64,000 nt of DNA from the NCBI GenBank assembly GCA_015143295.1, contig CM026556.1, positions 19,592,547 through 19,656,546 of the forward strand, written 5' to 3'. Shown piece by piece: positions 45,427-58,162 of the stretch. The notes beneath the pieces were generated by a model that saw only the letters and a list, made by a program, of their open reading frames with translations, was not told the origin of the DNA and did not search any database. Position 1 is the first letter of the stretch. Each line of letters begins with the position of its first letter. Made by a program: the position numbers and the translations under genes. The DNA comes from Tetracentron sinense (lineage: Eukaryota; Streptophyta; Magnoliopsida; Trochodendrales; Trochodendraceae).

Positions 45427-47911
45427 TGTCACGCCCCAAAATACCCCCTAGGAGTTAAGGGATACTTTAGAGGTGACTACGTGTACCTGTCAAACCATCC
45501 TGTAATGCAAGAGGCTAAACATAACATAATACAATGATAATCAGAGCGCGGAACTAAACGTAAGTGCGAAAGCATAAGCCAACTTTTTCTTTTCTTCTAT
45601 TACTCCATATAGTATTCCAAGTTAACATATACTAAATACAATCAAAGTAAAGGTGGACATGCCCACCTATCAAAATACAAAAAAGGAACTTTCTAACACT
45701 GTCCTCTCAACAGTAGTCGAGGTATGGCCACACATCCAAGTCCCCATCCTCTTGAGACTGCCATGGGGTAGGTGGCTCCCTCTCCTCTACATACTCCTCC
45801 TCGACCCAAGGCTCGGGGTCGAGGACATCCACAGTACCTGCCGACATAAAAGTACGGCTGAGCATGGAATACTCAGCGAGTACAAACTACTAGCTAACCA
45901 TAACAATAGCGAAAGCATAACAACAGTGAGCAATACAAGATATTAATTTAAAGCAATAGTGAAAGCATAAGATACATAGCCATATCTTGACATGCGTGTA
46001 TGAATGCAAAAACCTCGGTAAAACTCATGTATGTGTATCGTGTCTTGTCTTGTATTTCATGTCTTGATTTGTTCTTGACTTGTATACTTGTGAGCCAGAG
46101 GCTAGCACCCTTCCTTGGGCTACCAACCTCCTTGTCATGTTCTTGTTCCATTTCTCTTGTGAGCCAGAGGCTAGCACCCTTCCTTGGGCTACCAACCTCC
46201 TTGTCATGTTCTTGTTCCATTTCTCTTGTGAGCCAGAGGCTAGCACCCTTCCTTGGGCTACCAACCTCCTTGTCATGTTCTTGTTTCATTTCACTTGTGA
46301 GCCAGAGGCTAGCACCCTTCCTGGGGCTACCAACCTCCTTGTCATGTTCTTGTTTCATTTCTCTTGTGAGCCAGAGGCTAGCACCCTTCCTTGGGCTACC
46401 AACCTCCTTGTCATGTTCTTGTTTCATTTCACTTGTGAGCCAGAGGCTAGCCCTCCTTGTCATGTTCTTGTTTCATTTCACTTGTGAGCCAGAGGCTAGC
46501 ACCCTTCCTGGGGCTACCAACCTCCTTGTCATGTTCTTGTTTCATCATATACAAATACAATCTTGGAAAACCCGGTTTCATGCATGCATGCGTGCTTGTG
46601 TGCTTGTCAATGGTGGTAATCATGATGACATACTTAAAAGGGGCGGATCACATGACTATGGCATTTCAATCCTTAACATAGTGGTATGAAAATTTAGGCA
46701 ACATATAGCACATTTGAGCAATTTATCATTTCTAAGAACATTTACACAATTTCTATTTCCATTTTCTTCATTAATTCCATTTATCCCTTGTTTAGTCATT
46801 TTATCAAACACCCGGTGGGCCACATTTCTTAGTCCTTCCATTTCCCTTATTTAGTGCGTATTTTTCATCAAGACATCAAGGTACATTTGTTATTTGTAAA
46901 GTGCCCATCTTCCATTTTCCATTTCACACATCACACAACATCCATACGGCATCCAATCGCCTCAATCGACATCCCATCCACACATCCATACCTTTTTCTT
47001 ATCTTGTTTATATTTAGTGGAGATAATACATTTTATAAGGAAGTAAACATACTACCAAGAGTCACATTTCACAATAGAAAATCTAGACTATTGCTAAAGA
47101 AAGTTAGTAGAGTGTACTAACCTTAGATCAAGGTTTGATCTTGAAGAAACCTTGATTGAAGCTCCAACTTGAAGGAAGAACACCTTTGCTTGAAGGAGAC
47201 TTGAGTTGGGGAAGAAACCCCTTTCAAAAACGTGCTTGGGTTGCTGCCCTAGCTTGGAGAATGGAACCCCACACGAGCTTGAGTTGAAATCTTGAAGAAA
47301 ATGTGCTTGGGGACGATCTAGGGTCTTCACCCCTTTGATTTCTTCTCCAATGGAAAACCCTATTTGCAAATCCCCTTCTCCTCTCTCTCTATCTCTCAAA
47401 ATCCCTTAAGTGTTGTGAATGAAGCCCTAAAGGCTCGGGCAAGCCTTAAGGAGAAAGGGTTTAACCCCCAAAAGACGATAAAGCCCTTACTGAAATTTCT
47501 GCAAAAACGCGAAGACCGAGCGATCGGTGGTTATGACCGATCGATCGGTTGCCTACCGATCGATCGGTGTTTATAACCGATCGACCGGTCAAAAACTCAC
47601 TCTCTGGAAAATTTCCCCATACAAACTTTCTGACCGCGCGATAGCTACCGATCGATCGGTTATGGACCGATCGATCGCTGATTGAACCGAGCGATCGGTT
47701 CTCTATATGTCTGGACTGTTTTGACCATATCTTTTGACTCGCTTGTCGGATTTCGACGATTCAACTTGCGTTGGGTTCGTCTTTCGAAAACGCATATTTC
47801 TGACATTTCGGAATTTCCGATTTCTCCCTTATTTATTAATTTGACTATAAAAACGGCCAATTAGCTACGAAGGTGGTATTCATTAAAGATGAAAAAGTCT
47901 GGGGTGCTACA
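45427..47911 (-). repeat. 5' LTR of the Tekay element
   Basis: A 2485-bp LTR almost identical to 37784-40288. Its minisatellite (about 46090-46552) also has seven units, one of them shorter. The palindrome cassette lies at about 47516-47700. It carries the promoter in its own orientation; no TATA element was fixed by eye. Confidence 0.92.
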
Positions 47912-48245
47912 CCACCGATCGATTGGTCTCAACACCGAGCGATCGGTTGAGACAGAATTTTAACCAAAACAATTTTCTTTTATTTTTGTTTGATTCAAAT
48001 AAGACCAAAAGACTTTGTTAGGCTTAAAACTATCCTCCTAGGTATGTTTAGAGTTATCTAAGTCAAATCCAACCTAGGTAGGGGTCTCTAAGTCCATTAC
48101 CTGTCTAGATCCGGAGTAGAAGCTTTTTCTTCAATATCTTCAGTCTTCTCAAAACTTTAACTCTTCCGACAAGTTGAACAAGACACAACACACATGTCCA
48201 ATCTAATGATCACGGAATTTGCCAACACCTATTTCTGGATTTACA
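47912..48245 (-). repeat. 3' LTR of the SIRE-type element, part 2
   Basis: Continues the LTR after the Tekay insertion: it matches about 57834-58162 and ends TGGATTTACA. Confidence 0.88.
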
Positions 48246-48262
48246 ATTTCCCCCTTTGGCAA
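48246..48262 (-). other. Polypurine tract of the SIRE-type element
   Basis: GCCAAAGGGGGAAAT on the minus strand abuts the 3' LTR. This motif is characteristic of SIRE/Maximus-type Copia elements. Confidence 0.8.
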
Positions 48263-48883
48263 TTCCGGGACAAAACAAGACTAACTCACATACTAGGTTT
48301 AAATTTTCCCAAATGATTCAAAAATGGAAAATTGAACCTTTACATGACTCAATAAAAAATTTCATGACATTCAACTTATCATGTTTCAACAATCTTAGAA
48401 CCTGTTTGCCTGCACAAGCTCAACCAAAACCCTGTGAAGCATAGGAAATAAAAGATTTTATAATAGGTTACAAGTGCATCCATAACAAGCATCCATAACA
48501 AGTTCATCATGTTCAACCATATATCATAGTTCCAAAATATGCAGTTCCAAAATATGCCATACCTGCATACCTTCACTCTCCCCCTTTTTGGCTCGAAATG
48601 CCAAAAGTAGAATGGAAATAAATGAATTGAGGTAAAATGATCACATGAGATGAGATAACAAAAAAATCAGAGTAAAAGTGCAAACATCATCTCATAGAGA
48701 ATAATCAACATCCAAGACAATACCATTCATAAACATCCAAGTCAATATCATCCATATGTGGTATGTACTGAGTACAACCAAGACAAAATACATCCAATGT
48801 CTCAAAATAAACTAGGACCACAGTAAACTCCTAAACATAAATACATGAAACATAAGGAGTAGCCTAGTACATCAAACTAACTC

Positions 48884-49992
48884 TCACTCCTCTTCATCAG
48901 AAGTGAGATGGGACTCATAATATGCTCTAAAATCACGAACATCCTGCTGGACACTCATCACTGCTGCATCAAGTGATCCAAGCCGACCTCGGATCTTTGT
49001 AGTGAATTCCTGGTAAGATGAAACATGAGTCTGGAGATCCATCTGCATCTCCCTCATCATTCTGGCAAGATCATCAATCGAGGCAGGAGGTGGAAGAGAG
49101 GGCCTAGTACCAACTTCTACTTCCTCCTCAGTATCTCGAACTGAAGCATGTGAGAAACTCTGAGCTAAGGTCTTTTTGTTGATTGGACCATTCGGATTAC
49201 GAGTAGGAACACCAGGAGGAGCAATGACCCCTTGAGAACCAAGGAGTTTAGTGATCAGGGAACCAAATGGAAGAGCTCCAACTACGGTTTGAGTTTGATG
49301 GGCTTGAATCATCAAATCAATAATGTGTGCGGCAAGATCAATATCATGTCCACGAAGGAGACTGAACAAAAATCGTGCTCTATCTTCCCTAAGGTCCGCA
49401 GTATGAACCTTTGGGTGGATATTAGCACTCATTACTAGGTTTACAAGTCTTGCATCCCTAGTGAGTTTAGACACTTCAATGAAGGAACCAACCCAAAGTG
49501 TAGGAGCACCACAAAGAAAGGTGACTACATTGTTCATAGATTCTTTATCCTCATCATTCTTATATTTATAAGGATAATAAGCATCTGGAACTCGAGGACA
49601 ACCAAGAAATTTAGCAATGACATTAGGATTTATCAAAACAGATTTTTCTAAAGCTCGAGATTTAAAAGACCAGGTTTAGAGTTGATTTCAGAAAAATTTG
49701 AGTAAAATTCCTATACTAACTTAATAGGAGCAGGACTGGATAAAGTGAGAATACCTTCCCATTGACGATCGGTAATGAGCTTAGGAAGGTGATAATCACC
49801 AAAATCGGAAATTCTAATACCCCTTTCAACCATAACAGCCTTCTTGCTAAAATACTCACTATAAAGCTGAGCAGCAGTAGGGCTAATGAAGGGACCCAAT
49901 AGAACATTCGAGGATGAACAAGCTTTTCCTTTTTGTTTCCTGGTTTTATCTGCCAAGGACTTTTGGCGATTTTCAAATGTAGAATCAACCAT
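48884..49992 (-). pseudogene. Env-like third reading frame of the SIRE-type element
   Basis: Lies downstream of RNase H in element orientation. The product has VIAKFLGCPRVPDAYYPY, then a helical domain (LVNLVMSANIHPKVHTADLR … ARFLFSLLRGHDIDLAAHII), a Pro-rich linker, a probable coiled coil and an acidic end. It resembles the extra frame of SIRE/Maximus elements, called env-like by position and often annotated as a putative plant transposon protein. I see no convincing signal peptide or fusion peptide, so an envelope role is not supported here. Broken. Confidence 0.6.
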
Positions 49993-50089
49993 TCTACGGA
50001 TTGGTCTATCCCCTATTGAAATCCCATGACCTATTGGAGTGAAAGAGTAGGGCTCATTGAGATCCTCTTCCTCGAGAGGGTCCTCTTAG

Positions 50090-51568
50090 TTGTTGAAGAC
50101 CAATCTCCGGCGTTCAGAGACACCGGACATGAGGAATGCAAGAATAACTAAGGAGAATGAGAAAACCATCACGAATTTTTTGATGCCCTAGATGTGAAAA
50201 GTAATCCAAAATCAAGAAAATGAACAAAGTTTTACCTTTTTAGATGCTTGGAAACTCTTGGAGTAGAAAGAAATGACCGTATGAGGGATTTGGAGGAGAA
50301 GGAACTGAGAGATCGCTTTGGAGTTCGGAGAACAAAAGAATAGTAAAATGAGAAATGAGGGTTTTATAACCCTGTTCACGAAAGACCGATCGATCGGTCA
50401 TTAACACCGAGCGATTGGTGGTCTAGAAAGTTTTTTGAAAATTTTGAATTAAAACCATTTTTCTCCCCATCAACCAAAGCAAGATTTAAACTCATTTTCA
50501 CCTCAAAATCACCTAATGACTATGCACTTATGCAAACATTTATTTCATCAAAATCATAAAGAATATTCACCCAAGAATTTATATTACAGAATAGTTATGA
50601 ACAAGGATTATGTAAATAACTTTTAGTTTCCATAAGTGATTAATTATGATTTTTGCATCAAATTCACATTTAGAGTCAAGAAACGCTCAGAAGTAATGTG
50701 TGTGTAATATTAAAAATTCATAACATGACTCTGAGGATTGGTTTCATCCACAAAACAAGATTTTGACATTATAGCATAAAAGGTACTCTAGAATGTTCAA
50801 AAACTAGAATTAAAACCAAGAGACATCCATAGAATTATGATGAACAGTGTTTACCCCAAATTTGATCAATAAAGTCATTTTATTTTATCATCAAATTTTA
50901 CACATTATCTGTTCTTTGGACACTGGTGACTTTCACACAAGTAAGAAGGTAGCACTCTCTAATGACAGTGTGGGCTTTCACACTAGCAACTCATATAGAT
51001 ACCTACTGTTTGTCTAGGTAGCCATTACTCACTGTTTGCATTCACTAGAAGCTATCACACAAACTCACAGGTAGTTCTTTCCATGTCAATAATTTTTTAA
51101 AACTAGGGGGCTCACCTTATGGAATTTTAATCACTTTGGTTATACTAGATTTGATTAAACTAGGGAACCATATGATATAATATTAGAATCTATAAATAGG
51201 AACTAATATCATCTCAAAAATCAGTTAGAGTGCATGTGCAACACATAACATCTTTGTTTACTCAACTCTAACTGAGATTGGTGATCATGACAATTTTAAA
51301 TCACTAGATAGAACCAATAGTTGAACTATCCTTATTTACTCAATCCTATGAAAAATTTAACCTTGGAATTAATATTCAATTATGATTTCAAGGAAATAAA
51401 TTTATGCATAACGATAGGAAAGAAGGTCATACAAACACACTATTTTTTGCAACATTTTTCAAAATTTTTGAATGTTTTTAGATTTTTATTAATTAAAGAA
51501 AACAAAAAATTAGCTCTATGACTAAAATGAAACAAGAAGAACACATAGGCTATGAAGAAAGCACACCA
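50090..51568 (-). other. Non-coding spacer of the SIRE-type element between RNase H and env-like frame
   Basis: AT-rich and without recognisable coding content. At 50383-50432 it contains a small cluster of ACCGATCGATCGGT/ACCGAGCGATTGGT, the same palindrome type found in the LTRs. CT-rich and homopolymer stretches otherwise. Confidence 0.5.
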
Positions 51569-54540
51569 TTACTCAACTCCGCACAAACCAATGGATTTCC
51601 TAAGGAACTCAAACTTAAGGGAATCTAAGGGTTTTGTGAGAATGTCTGCAAATTGTTTCTCTGTTTGGACATACTCAATACACACAACATTTTGCTCAAC
51701 TAAATCACAAATGAAGTGATACTTAATGTCAATGTGTTTTGTGCGAGAATGTTGAACGGGATTTTTGGAAATATTGATAGCACTTGAATTATCACAATAC
51801 ACAGTTATAGTGCCCTGTTCAATCCCGTAATCATGCAACATCTGCTTCATCCACAGAAGTTGAGTGCAACAACTGCCAGCTGCTATGTACTCAACTTCGG
51901 CAGTGGATAATGAAATTGAATTCTGCTTTTTTCTAAGCCAAGCAACTAAGCAGTTTCCAATATAGAAACACCCTCCGGAGGTGCTCTTCCGATCATCAAC
52001 ATTTCCGGCCTAGTCGGCATCGGAATATCCAACTATTGTGGCATTGGTATCAAAAGAATACCACAGGCCAAATGAAGGAGTTCCACTTACATATTGAATG
52101 ATACGCTTGACTGCAAGTAAGTGAGACTCTTTTGGGCTCGCTTGATAGCGGGCACATGCTCTAACACTAAAGGCAATGTCTGGTCTAGTGGCAGTTAGGT
52201 AGAGCAAACTACCAATCATGCTTCTGTAAGAAGTTTGATCAACATCCTTGCTTGAAGTATCTTTACTAAGTTTGTTGTAGAACTCATAGGAGTACTAGCA
52301 TGCTTAGCAGAGCTCATACCAAATTTTTTCACCAGATTTTTAGCATATTTGATTTGAGATACTGAGATCCCAAAATCTAATTGCTTGATCTGAAGACTAA
52401 GGAAGAAACTCAGCTCACCAACCATGCTCATTTCAAATTCATTTCTCATTTGTTTAGCAAATGATAGAGCATGTAAGTCTAATGTGGAACCAAACACAAT
52501 ATCATCAACATATATCTGGGCGATGACAATATCACCTTTCACATTCTTTATGAAAAGGGTTCTGTCTACTCCCCCTCTCGAAAATCCATTTTCCAAGAGA
52601 TAAGTAGTCAACCTCTCATACCAAGCTCTTGGAGCTTGCTTTAAACCATAGAGAGCCCTTTTTAATCGATAGACTTGATCAAGGTGATGTGGATCTTCAA
52701 ACCCTTTTAGTTGTTCCACATAGACTTCTTCCTGTAGAATGCCATTCAGAAAGGCACTCTTAACATCCATTTGAAAAAGCTTGAATTTCATATGGCAAGC
52801 CACAGCTAGAAAAATTCTGATTGATTCTAGCCTGGCAACAGGAGCAAAGGTCTCATCGAAGTCAATGCCTTCAATTTGGGTGTATCCTTGTGCAACTAAC
52901 CTAGCCTTATTTCTTATGATAGTACCTTTTTCATCAGATTTGTTCTTGAAAATCCATTTGGTACCTATCACATTTGTATTGTTAGGCCTAGGTACTAGAT
53001 ACCAAACATCATTCCTAGTAAACTAAAGTAACTCTTCTTGCATTGCATTGATCCAATTATCATCTACAAGGGCTTCAGCTACATTCTTGGGTTCAAAAGA
53101 TGAAGTATAGCAAATGTAGCTAACTTCATTTTCAATTTGTTTCCTTGTTCTCACTCCACTTTCAAGATCACCAATAATATCTGTGGAGGTGTGAGGACTT
53201 ATGACCCTTGAATGTGTAGGTTTTAATGGAGATGATTGCTTAGTAATAAGTGGAGTTGAAGAAGTTTCAACATTTTCATTTCCAGCACTATCATCATCCT
53301 CAAGTTGCACATTTTCAACACCGGAGTCATCCACAACTACATTGATGGACTCCATAATTGTAGAGGTTCTCAAGTTATACACTTGATAAGCTCTATTGTT
53401 TGTGGAATACCCAAGAAATATCCCTTCATCACTCCGGGATTGAAATTTGCCCAGTTGCTCTCTATCCTTAAGGATATAGCATTTACTTTCGAATTCTCGA
53501 AAGTACTTGACACTGGGTTTCTTGTTATTCCACAACTCATATGGGGTTTTCTTTGTTCCAGGCCTTAGAAAAACTCGATTAACTATATAGTAAGCAGTGT
53601 TAACTACTTTAGCCCAGAAATGAGAAGCTAGATTGTTGCTATGAAGCATAACTCTAGCCATCTCTTGGAGAACCCTGTTCTTCCTCTCCACAACACCATT
53701 CTGCTGAGGTGTAATGGGTGCAGAAAATTCATGTTTGATAACCGACTCATCACAAAAGTCGTTGTACTTAGAGTTTTCAAACTCCTTTCCATGATCACTT
53801 CGAATTCGAGTGATTGGGCATCTTTTCTCATTTTGAATTTTCAAGCAAATACTTTTGAAATTTTCAAAAGCATCGGATTTCTCTCTTATAAATGCCACCC
53901 ATGACATTCTAGAGAAATCATCAACCATGACTAGAATGTATCGCTTTCCACCTAGACTTTCATTTCTTGTAGGACCCATAAGATCCATATGAATTAATTC
54001 CAGTGGATATGAAGTAGCAATACTTAAATTCTTCTTATGTGGGGTTCTAATTTGTTTACCAATCTGACATGGCCCACACACAGCAGTAGAAGGCTTTCCT
54101 AGTTTGGGCACACCTCTCACAAGTTCTTGCTTTGGGATTTTGCATAGGTCTTCGAAGTTCATGTGACCTAGCCTTCGGTGCTACAAATCAACTTCCTCAA
54201 TTTTAGCCCTATTACAGACATTTGAGAAATTAGAATTAGGGATTAAGCCGTAGCAATTGTCAGTGGTTCTTAACCCTTCTAGAACACACTTACCTTTACC
54301 ATTAATGACTAAGCATTTATTTTGGGTAAAGTGCACAGCATCGTTATCATCACATATTTGACTTATGCTAATCAAATTAGCTTTCAGTCCTTCAACAAAC
54401 AAGGCATTTTTCAATTTTGGTATGCCTGGTGAATCGATGATACCCTTCCCTTTAACTAATGACTTGCTTCCATCACCAAAAGTAACAGTCCCATCTGGAC
54501 AGTCCTCAAATTGAGTAAATAGGGACTTGTTACCTGTCAT
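51569..54540 (-). pseudogene. pol: pol region of the SIRE-type Copia element
   Basis: Parts in element order: protease/pre-integrase region (CPDGTVTFGDGSKSLVKGKG, LISISQICDD; about 54180-54540), integrase (CGPCQIGKQ, LIHMDLMGPTRNESLGGKRY, RIRSDHGKEFENSKY, QNGVVERKNR; about 53020-54160), reverse transcriptase ([34 protein letters not shown]; about 52220-52970) and RNase H (ATRPDIAFSV … YSDAD, then HIDIKYHFICDLV, QFADILTKPL; about 51570-52220). Integrase before reverse transcriptase defines Copia. Broken at several points. Confidence 0.85.
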
Positions 54541-54567
54541 ATGCCGAGAACACCCACTGTCGAAGTA

Positions 54568-56803
54568 CTACATTTCTGTGTTTTGGGCTTTAAAGGCAGT
54601 ATGAATGACAAGGCACTTAAGGTCATCCTTTCTCACATACACAGTTTTTAAACTTTGTTTAGACATTTGAATATTGTTCTGTGTAGTAGAGACCTTTTTA
54701 TTTTTAGACCTTCTAGACCTCTTTCTGTTCTGTTCAGTTCTAGCTTTTTGATTTATCACATTCTTTTCTCTTGAGTAATCATAAGGAGCGAATGTACCAT
54801 TTTCATTTCTAGACATTTGAGCAATCCTATTGACATCTTCGCTCAAAATTCTAGATTTTTCAGCCAGAACTTGAATCTGCATTTGAAGATTCCCTTGACT
54901 TTGATTTTGGTTCCATGAACCATATCGGGGAGCCCTTCTAAATGCATTACAGTTTGGTCGAATGTGACCTTTTACACCATAAAAGTGACATGTGGGTATG
55001 AATCTAGAAAGAGGAGGATGATTTCTTCTAAAAGGAATTTGATTCCTCACAGCATTCACCCTAGGAGCTGCATTTCTAGGCTTTACAACATTTGTATAAG
55101 CCTTAGTACTTGATGTAGAAGGTACATTCACTTTGGGATCAGAATGTATTGGTTCAAACACAGCACTAGCCATTGTACCAACAGCTAAAGGACCAGCTGG
55201 TGTGTCAGCATGTCCTATCCCAGATCTATTAGAATTTGATCCATATTTTCTAACTAATTCATCTAGACAGCTAGTATTTCCAAACATTCTTACTTCTTCT
55301 CTCAAGAGTATAGACCTTCTGAATTAAGTCAGTCTTGTCTTTAAGGGTTACATGATGTTCTTTTTCAAGAAATTTCACCTTATCAACAAGAGAATCTTTT
55401 AAAGATTCCAGCTCCACTAACAGAGTCCTTGACTCTTCAACTTCTTTCAAGGAAGTGTCTCTCTCAACTTCTAATTTTCTGAGCACATTAGTCAATGAGA
55501 CATTCTCTTCCAAAAGACACTTAACTTTTTCAACAAAAGTTTCTTTCTCTTTTTCAAGCTGACTAACTAGAGCACTCTTCTCCTTTGCTTCTAGTTTACA
55601 AGTATCTCTTTCATTTTGAATGATTTTGAGTTTTTTGCTCAAAGAGATTTTTGCTTTAGTCAGTTTCAAACTTTCAGAATACAACTTATCATAAGTTGTT
55701 TTCAAATCTTCATCACTTTCAGAGTCAGTATGACTCTTCTCAGTGTCTCCACTAGACTCAGTGTGACTACTTTCATCACTTCTATCCTTCTCATCAACCA
55801 CCGAGGCAGTCTTAAGAATCCCAGAAAGGGATACAGTGAAAGCAGTATGATTATCAGTTTCTTTACTTGAAGAGGAACTGTCCGATTCTTCATTCTCGGA
55901 ATCACTGTCATCCCAACAGGCATTCATCACCTTGCCCTTACTTTTCTTCTTGTTAGGACAGTTAGGTGAAATATGACCGAAACCATGACATTCATAACAT
56001 TGAACACCTTGGGATTTCTTGTCGCCACTCTTGGAATTTTTCTTGATTTCCCAGGGCTTAGACTTTGACTTCTCAAAAGATTTTCCTCCCTGTTTAGGAT
56101 TGAACCTCTTTTTCGTTCTAAAAAATTTTTGAAATTTTTTAACGAAGAGAGCCATTTCTTCCTCATCCATCTCTGCATCACTGTTATCCTCATCCAAAGA
56201 TTCCTTAATTGATTTCAAGGCTAAAGATTTGGTCTTCTTGGATGGTCGAAGATTGAGTTCATAAGTTTGGAGTGAACCAACTAATTCTTCAATCTTCAGA
56301 GAGTCAACATTTTTACTCTCTTCAATAGCAGTGACCTTGGGTTGAAATCTCTCAGGTAGAGATCTAAAGACTTTTCTAACTATCTTGGACTCAGTTAATC
56401 TTTCACCTAAGTTGAAACTAGCATTGACAATGTCACTAAGTTTTGCATAAAATTTATCAAATGTGTCATCGTCTTCCATTTTCAAATATTCAAATTTGGT
56501 GGTTAACATTTGGAGTTTTGAGATTTTAACAGTGGTGGTACCCTCATGGGCAATCTCAAGAATGTCCCATGCCTCCTTTGCTGTTTCACATGAAGAAATT
56601 CGTTTGAATTCCTCAGCTGTGACTGTAGTAAAGATAGCATTGAGTCCTTTAGTATTCCAACCACTTGTCTCAAGCTCTTCTCTGGTCCATTCATTAGAAT
56701 ATTTGACGACAGTCAAATCACCTAGAGTTTTCACAGGCGTAGTCCACCCATTTTGAATAGACATCCAAATTCTCTCGTCAATTGATTTGAGAAAGGCTCT
56801 CAT
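54568..56803 (-). pseudogene. gag: gag region of the SIRE-type Copia element
   Basis: The first part has the Copia gag fold (WTREELETSGWNTKGLNAIF … AKEAWDILEIAHEGTTTVK … FRSLPERFQPKVTAIEE), a CCHC knuckle (CYECHGFGHISPNC), an acidic Ser-rich stretch, then a long heptad-rich coiled coil (about 55330-55690). A second, knuckle-like motif (CHFYGVKGHIRPNC) follows in the 54568-55305 part. A long coiled-coil gag with this order is typical of SIRE/Maximus elements. Broken. Confidence 0.8.
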
Positions 56804-56942
56804 TCGGGCTTTCTAATATGCGTAATTATTCCCATCGAACAGTGGGGGACGAGAGACTGAACCGCCCTCTCTTAGAGTACTCATGATCACAGAGTAAGAT
56901 ATACAGGATCACACTAAAGGGTTTAGTCTTAAAGGTGAACCC

Positions 56943-56954
56943 GCTCTGATACCA
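56943..56954 (-). other. Primer-binding site of the SIRE-type element (tRNA-iMet)
   Basis: TGGTATCAGAGC on the minus strand, two bases from the 5' LTR edge at 56957. Confidence 0.88.
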
Positions 56955-56956
56955 AT

Positions 56957-58162
56957 TGAAATTACCCGGATCAATGATCTCTATGACCTAGAGGGGGAAT
57001 AGGTCTATCTAAGAACTTCTAACCAATTTTTAATTTTTCAAAGAATTAGTTTAGAAATCAATAAATAATTCACAGCAACAATCCACACAAATCAAACACA
57101 GTAGATTTTTACGTGGAAAACCCTTACGGGGAAAAACCACGGGACCGCGTCCAACAACAAACTTCACTATAAGAAGAATTCAAGTACAAGACAAGACCTT
57201 ACCCAAACCGGACTCGACGTTCCTAGGTACAAAATCTTACTCTTGATTTCCACGAACCAGCAGGTTTGATTTCCGCCGTAGCAGCTTCGGTTCCTGACCG
57301 ACCAAATCTTCTTAAGCTACTTCAATACCACGATCACACACGATCGATCTCCTTCCACGAAGGCTCCGGATCATACACCGGACACACACACAAAATGTAG
57401 GGTTGTGAATCAATTTAGAAAGCTTCAAACCCTAGAGGGATCTCATACAGATCTGAGATCACACAATGCAAGATCAAAAGTATAGATCTATACTTGCATC
57501 CTCTAGGATGATTGAAAAAGGAGGGATCACTAAAGATCTATGAGGAATAATGGAAAAAGCCTTAGAAGGGTTTCTCAGACCTCTACTCTTTCAAAAATAA
57601 ACAAAGATACGAATTAGGTCTCCTTTGTTTATATAGGGTTTAGAAAAGAGTCCAGAAAAATAAAAATAATGTTTACGAGGACCGATCGATCGGTGCTTAT
57701 AACCGATCGCTCGGTCCAAAACCGATTGATCGCTATTTCCACCGAGAGATCAGTTAAAAATTGCCTCTCTGGAAAAATACCCCATACAAATTTTTTGACC
57801 AGTCGATAGCCACCGATCGCTCGGTAGGCCACTGATCGATCGGTCTCAACACCGAGCGATCGGTTGAGACAGAATTTTAGCTAAAACAATTTTCTTTTAT
57901 TTTTGTTTGATTCAAATAAGACCAAAAGACTTTGTTAGGCTTAAAACTATCCTCCTAGGTATGTTTAGAGTTATCTAAGTCAAATCTAACCTAGGTAGGG
58001 GTCTCTAAGTCCATTACTTGTCTAGATCCTGAGTAGAAGCTTTTTCTTCAATATCTTCTGTCTTCTTGAAACTTTAACTCTTCCGACAAGTTGAACAAGA
58101 CACAACACACATGTCCTATCTAATGATCACTGAATTTGTCAACACCTATTTCTGGATTTACA
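56957..58162 (-). repeat. 5' LTR of the SIRE-type element
   Basis: A 1206-bp uninterrupted LTR with TG…CA ends (plus strand TGAAATTACC … GGATTTACA). The CCGATCGATCGG module is at about 57675-57865. A further relative is the solo LTR at 32537-33766. Confidence 0.9.

Larger units (their letters stand above)
37784..47911 (-). mobile_element. Tekay/Del-type Gypsy chromovirus, whole-looking and young
   Basis: Two LTRs (37784-40288 and 45427-47911), target duplication CCACC (37779-37783 and 47912-47916), primer-binding site, gag and pol frames, polypurine tract. The pol frame ends with a chromodomain-like segment, placing it in the chromovirus branch. The LTRs show only about five substitutions plus one short length difference by eye over 2.5 kb, so the insertion is very recent (of the order of 0.1 million years at 1.3e-8 per site per year). 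It looks whole, with no clear break. It is the innermost of three nested elements. Confidence 0.92.
36899..58162 (-). mobile_element. SIRE/Maximus-type Copia element with a nested Gypsy element
   Basis: LTRs at 36899-37783 plus 47912-48245 (split) and 56957-58162. Target duplication TAGGA at 36894-36898 and 58163-58167. In minus orientation the order is LTR, initiator-Met primer-binding site, gag with zinc knuckle and coiled coil, protease, integrase, reverse transcriptase, RNase H, a third env-like frame, polypurine tract, LTR, which is the SIRE/Maximus plan. The reading frames are broken at several points. By eye the LTR pair differs by about 3%, suggesting roughly a million years. It inserted into the 5' LTR of Copia-3. 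Confidence 0.88.
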
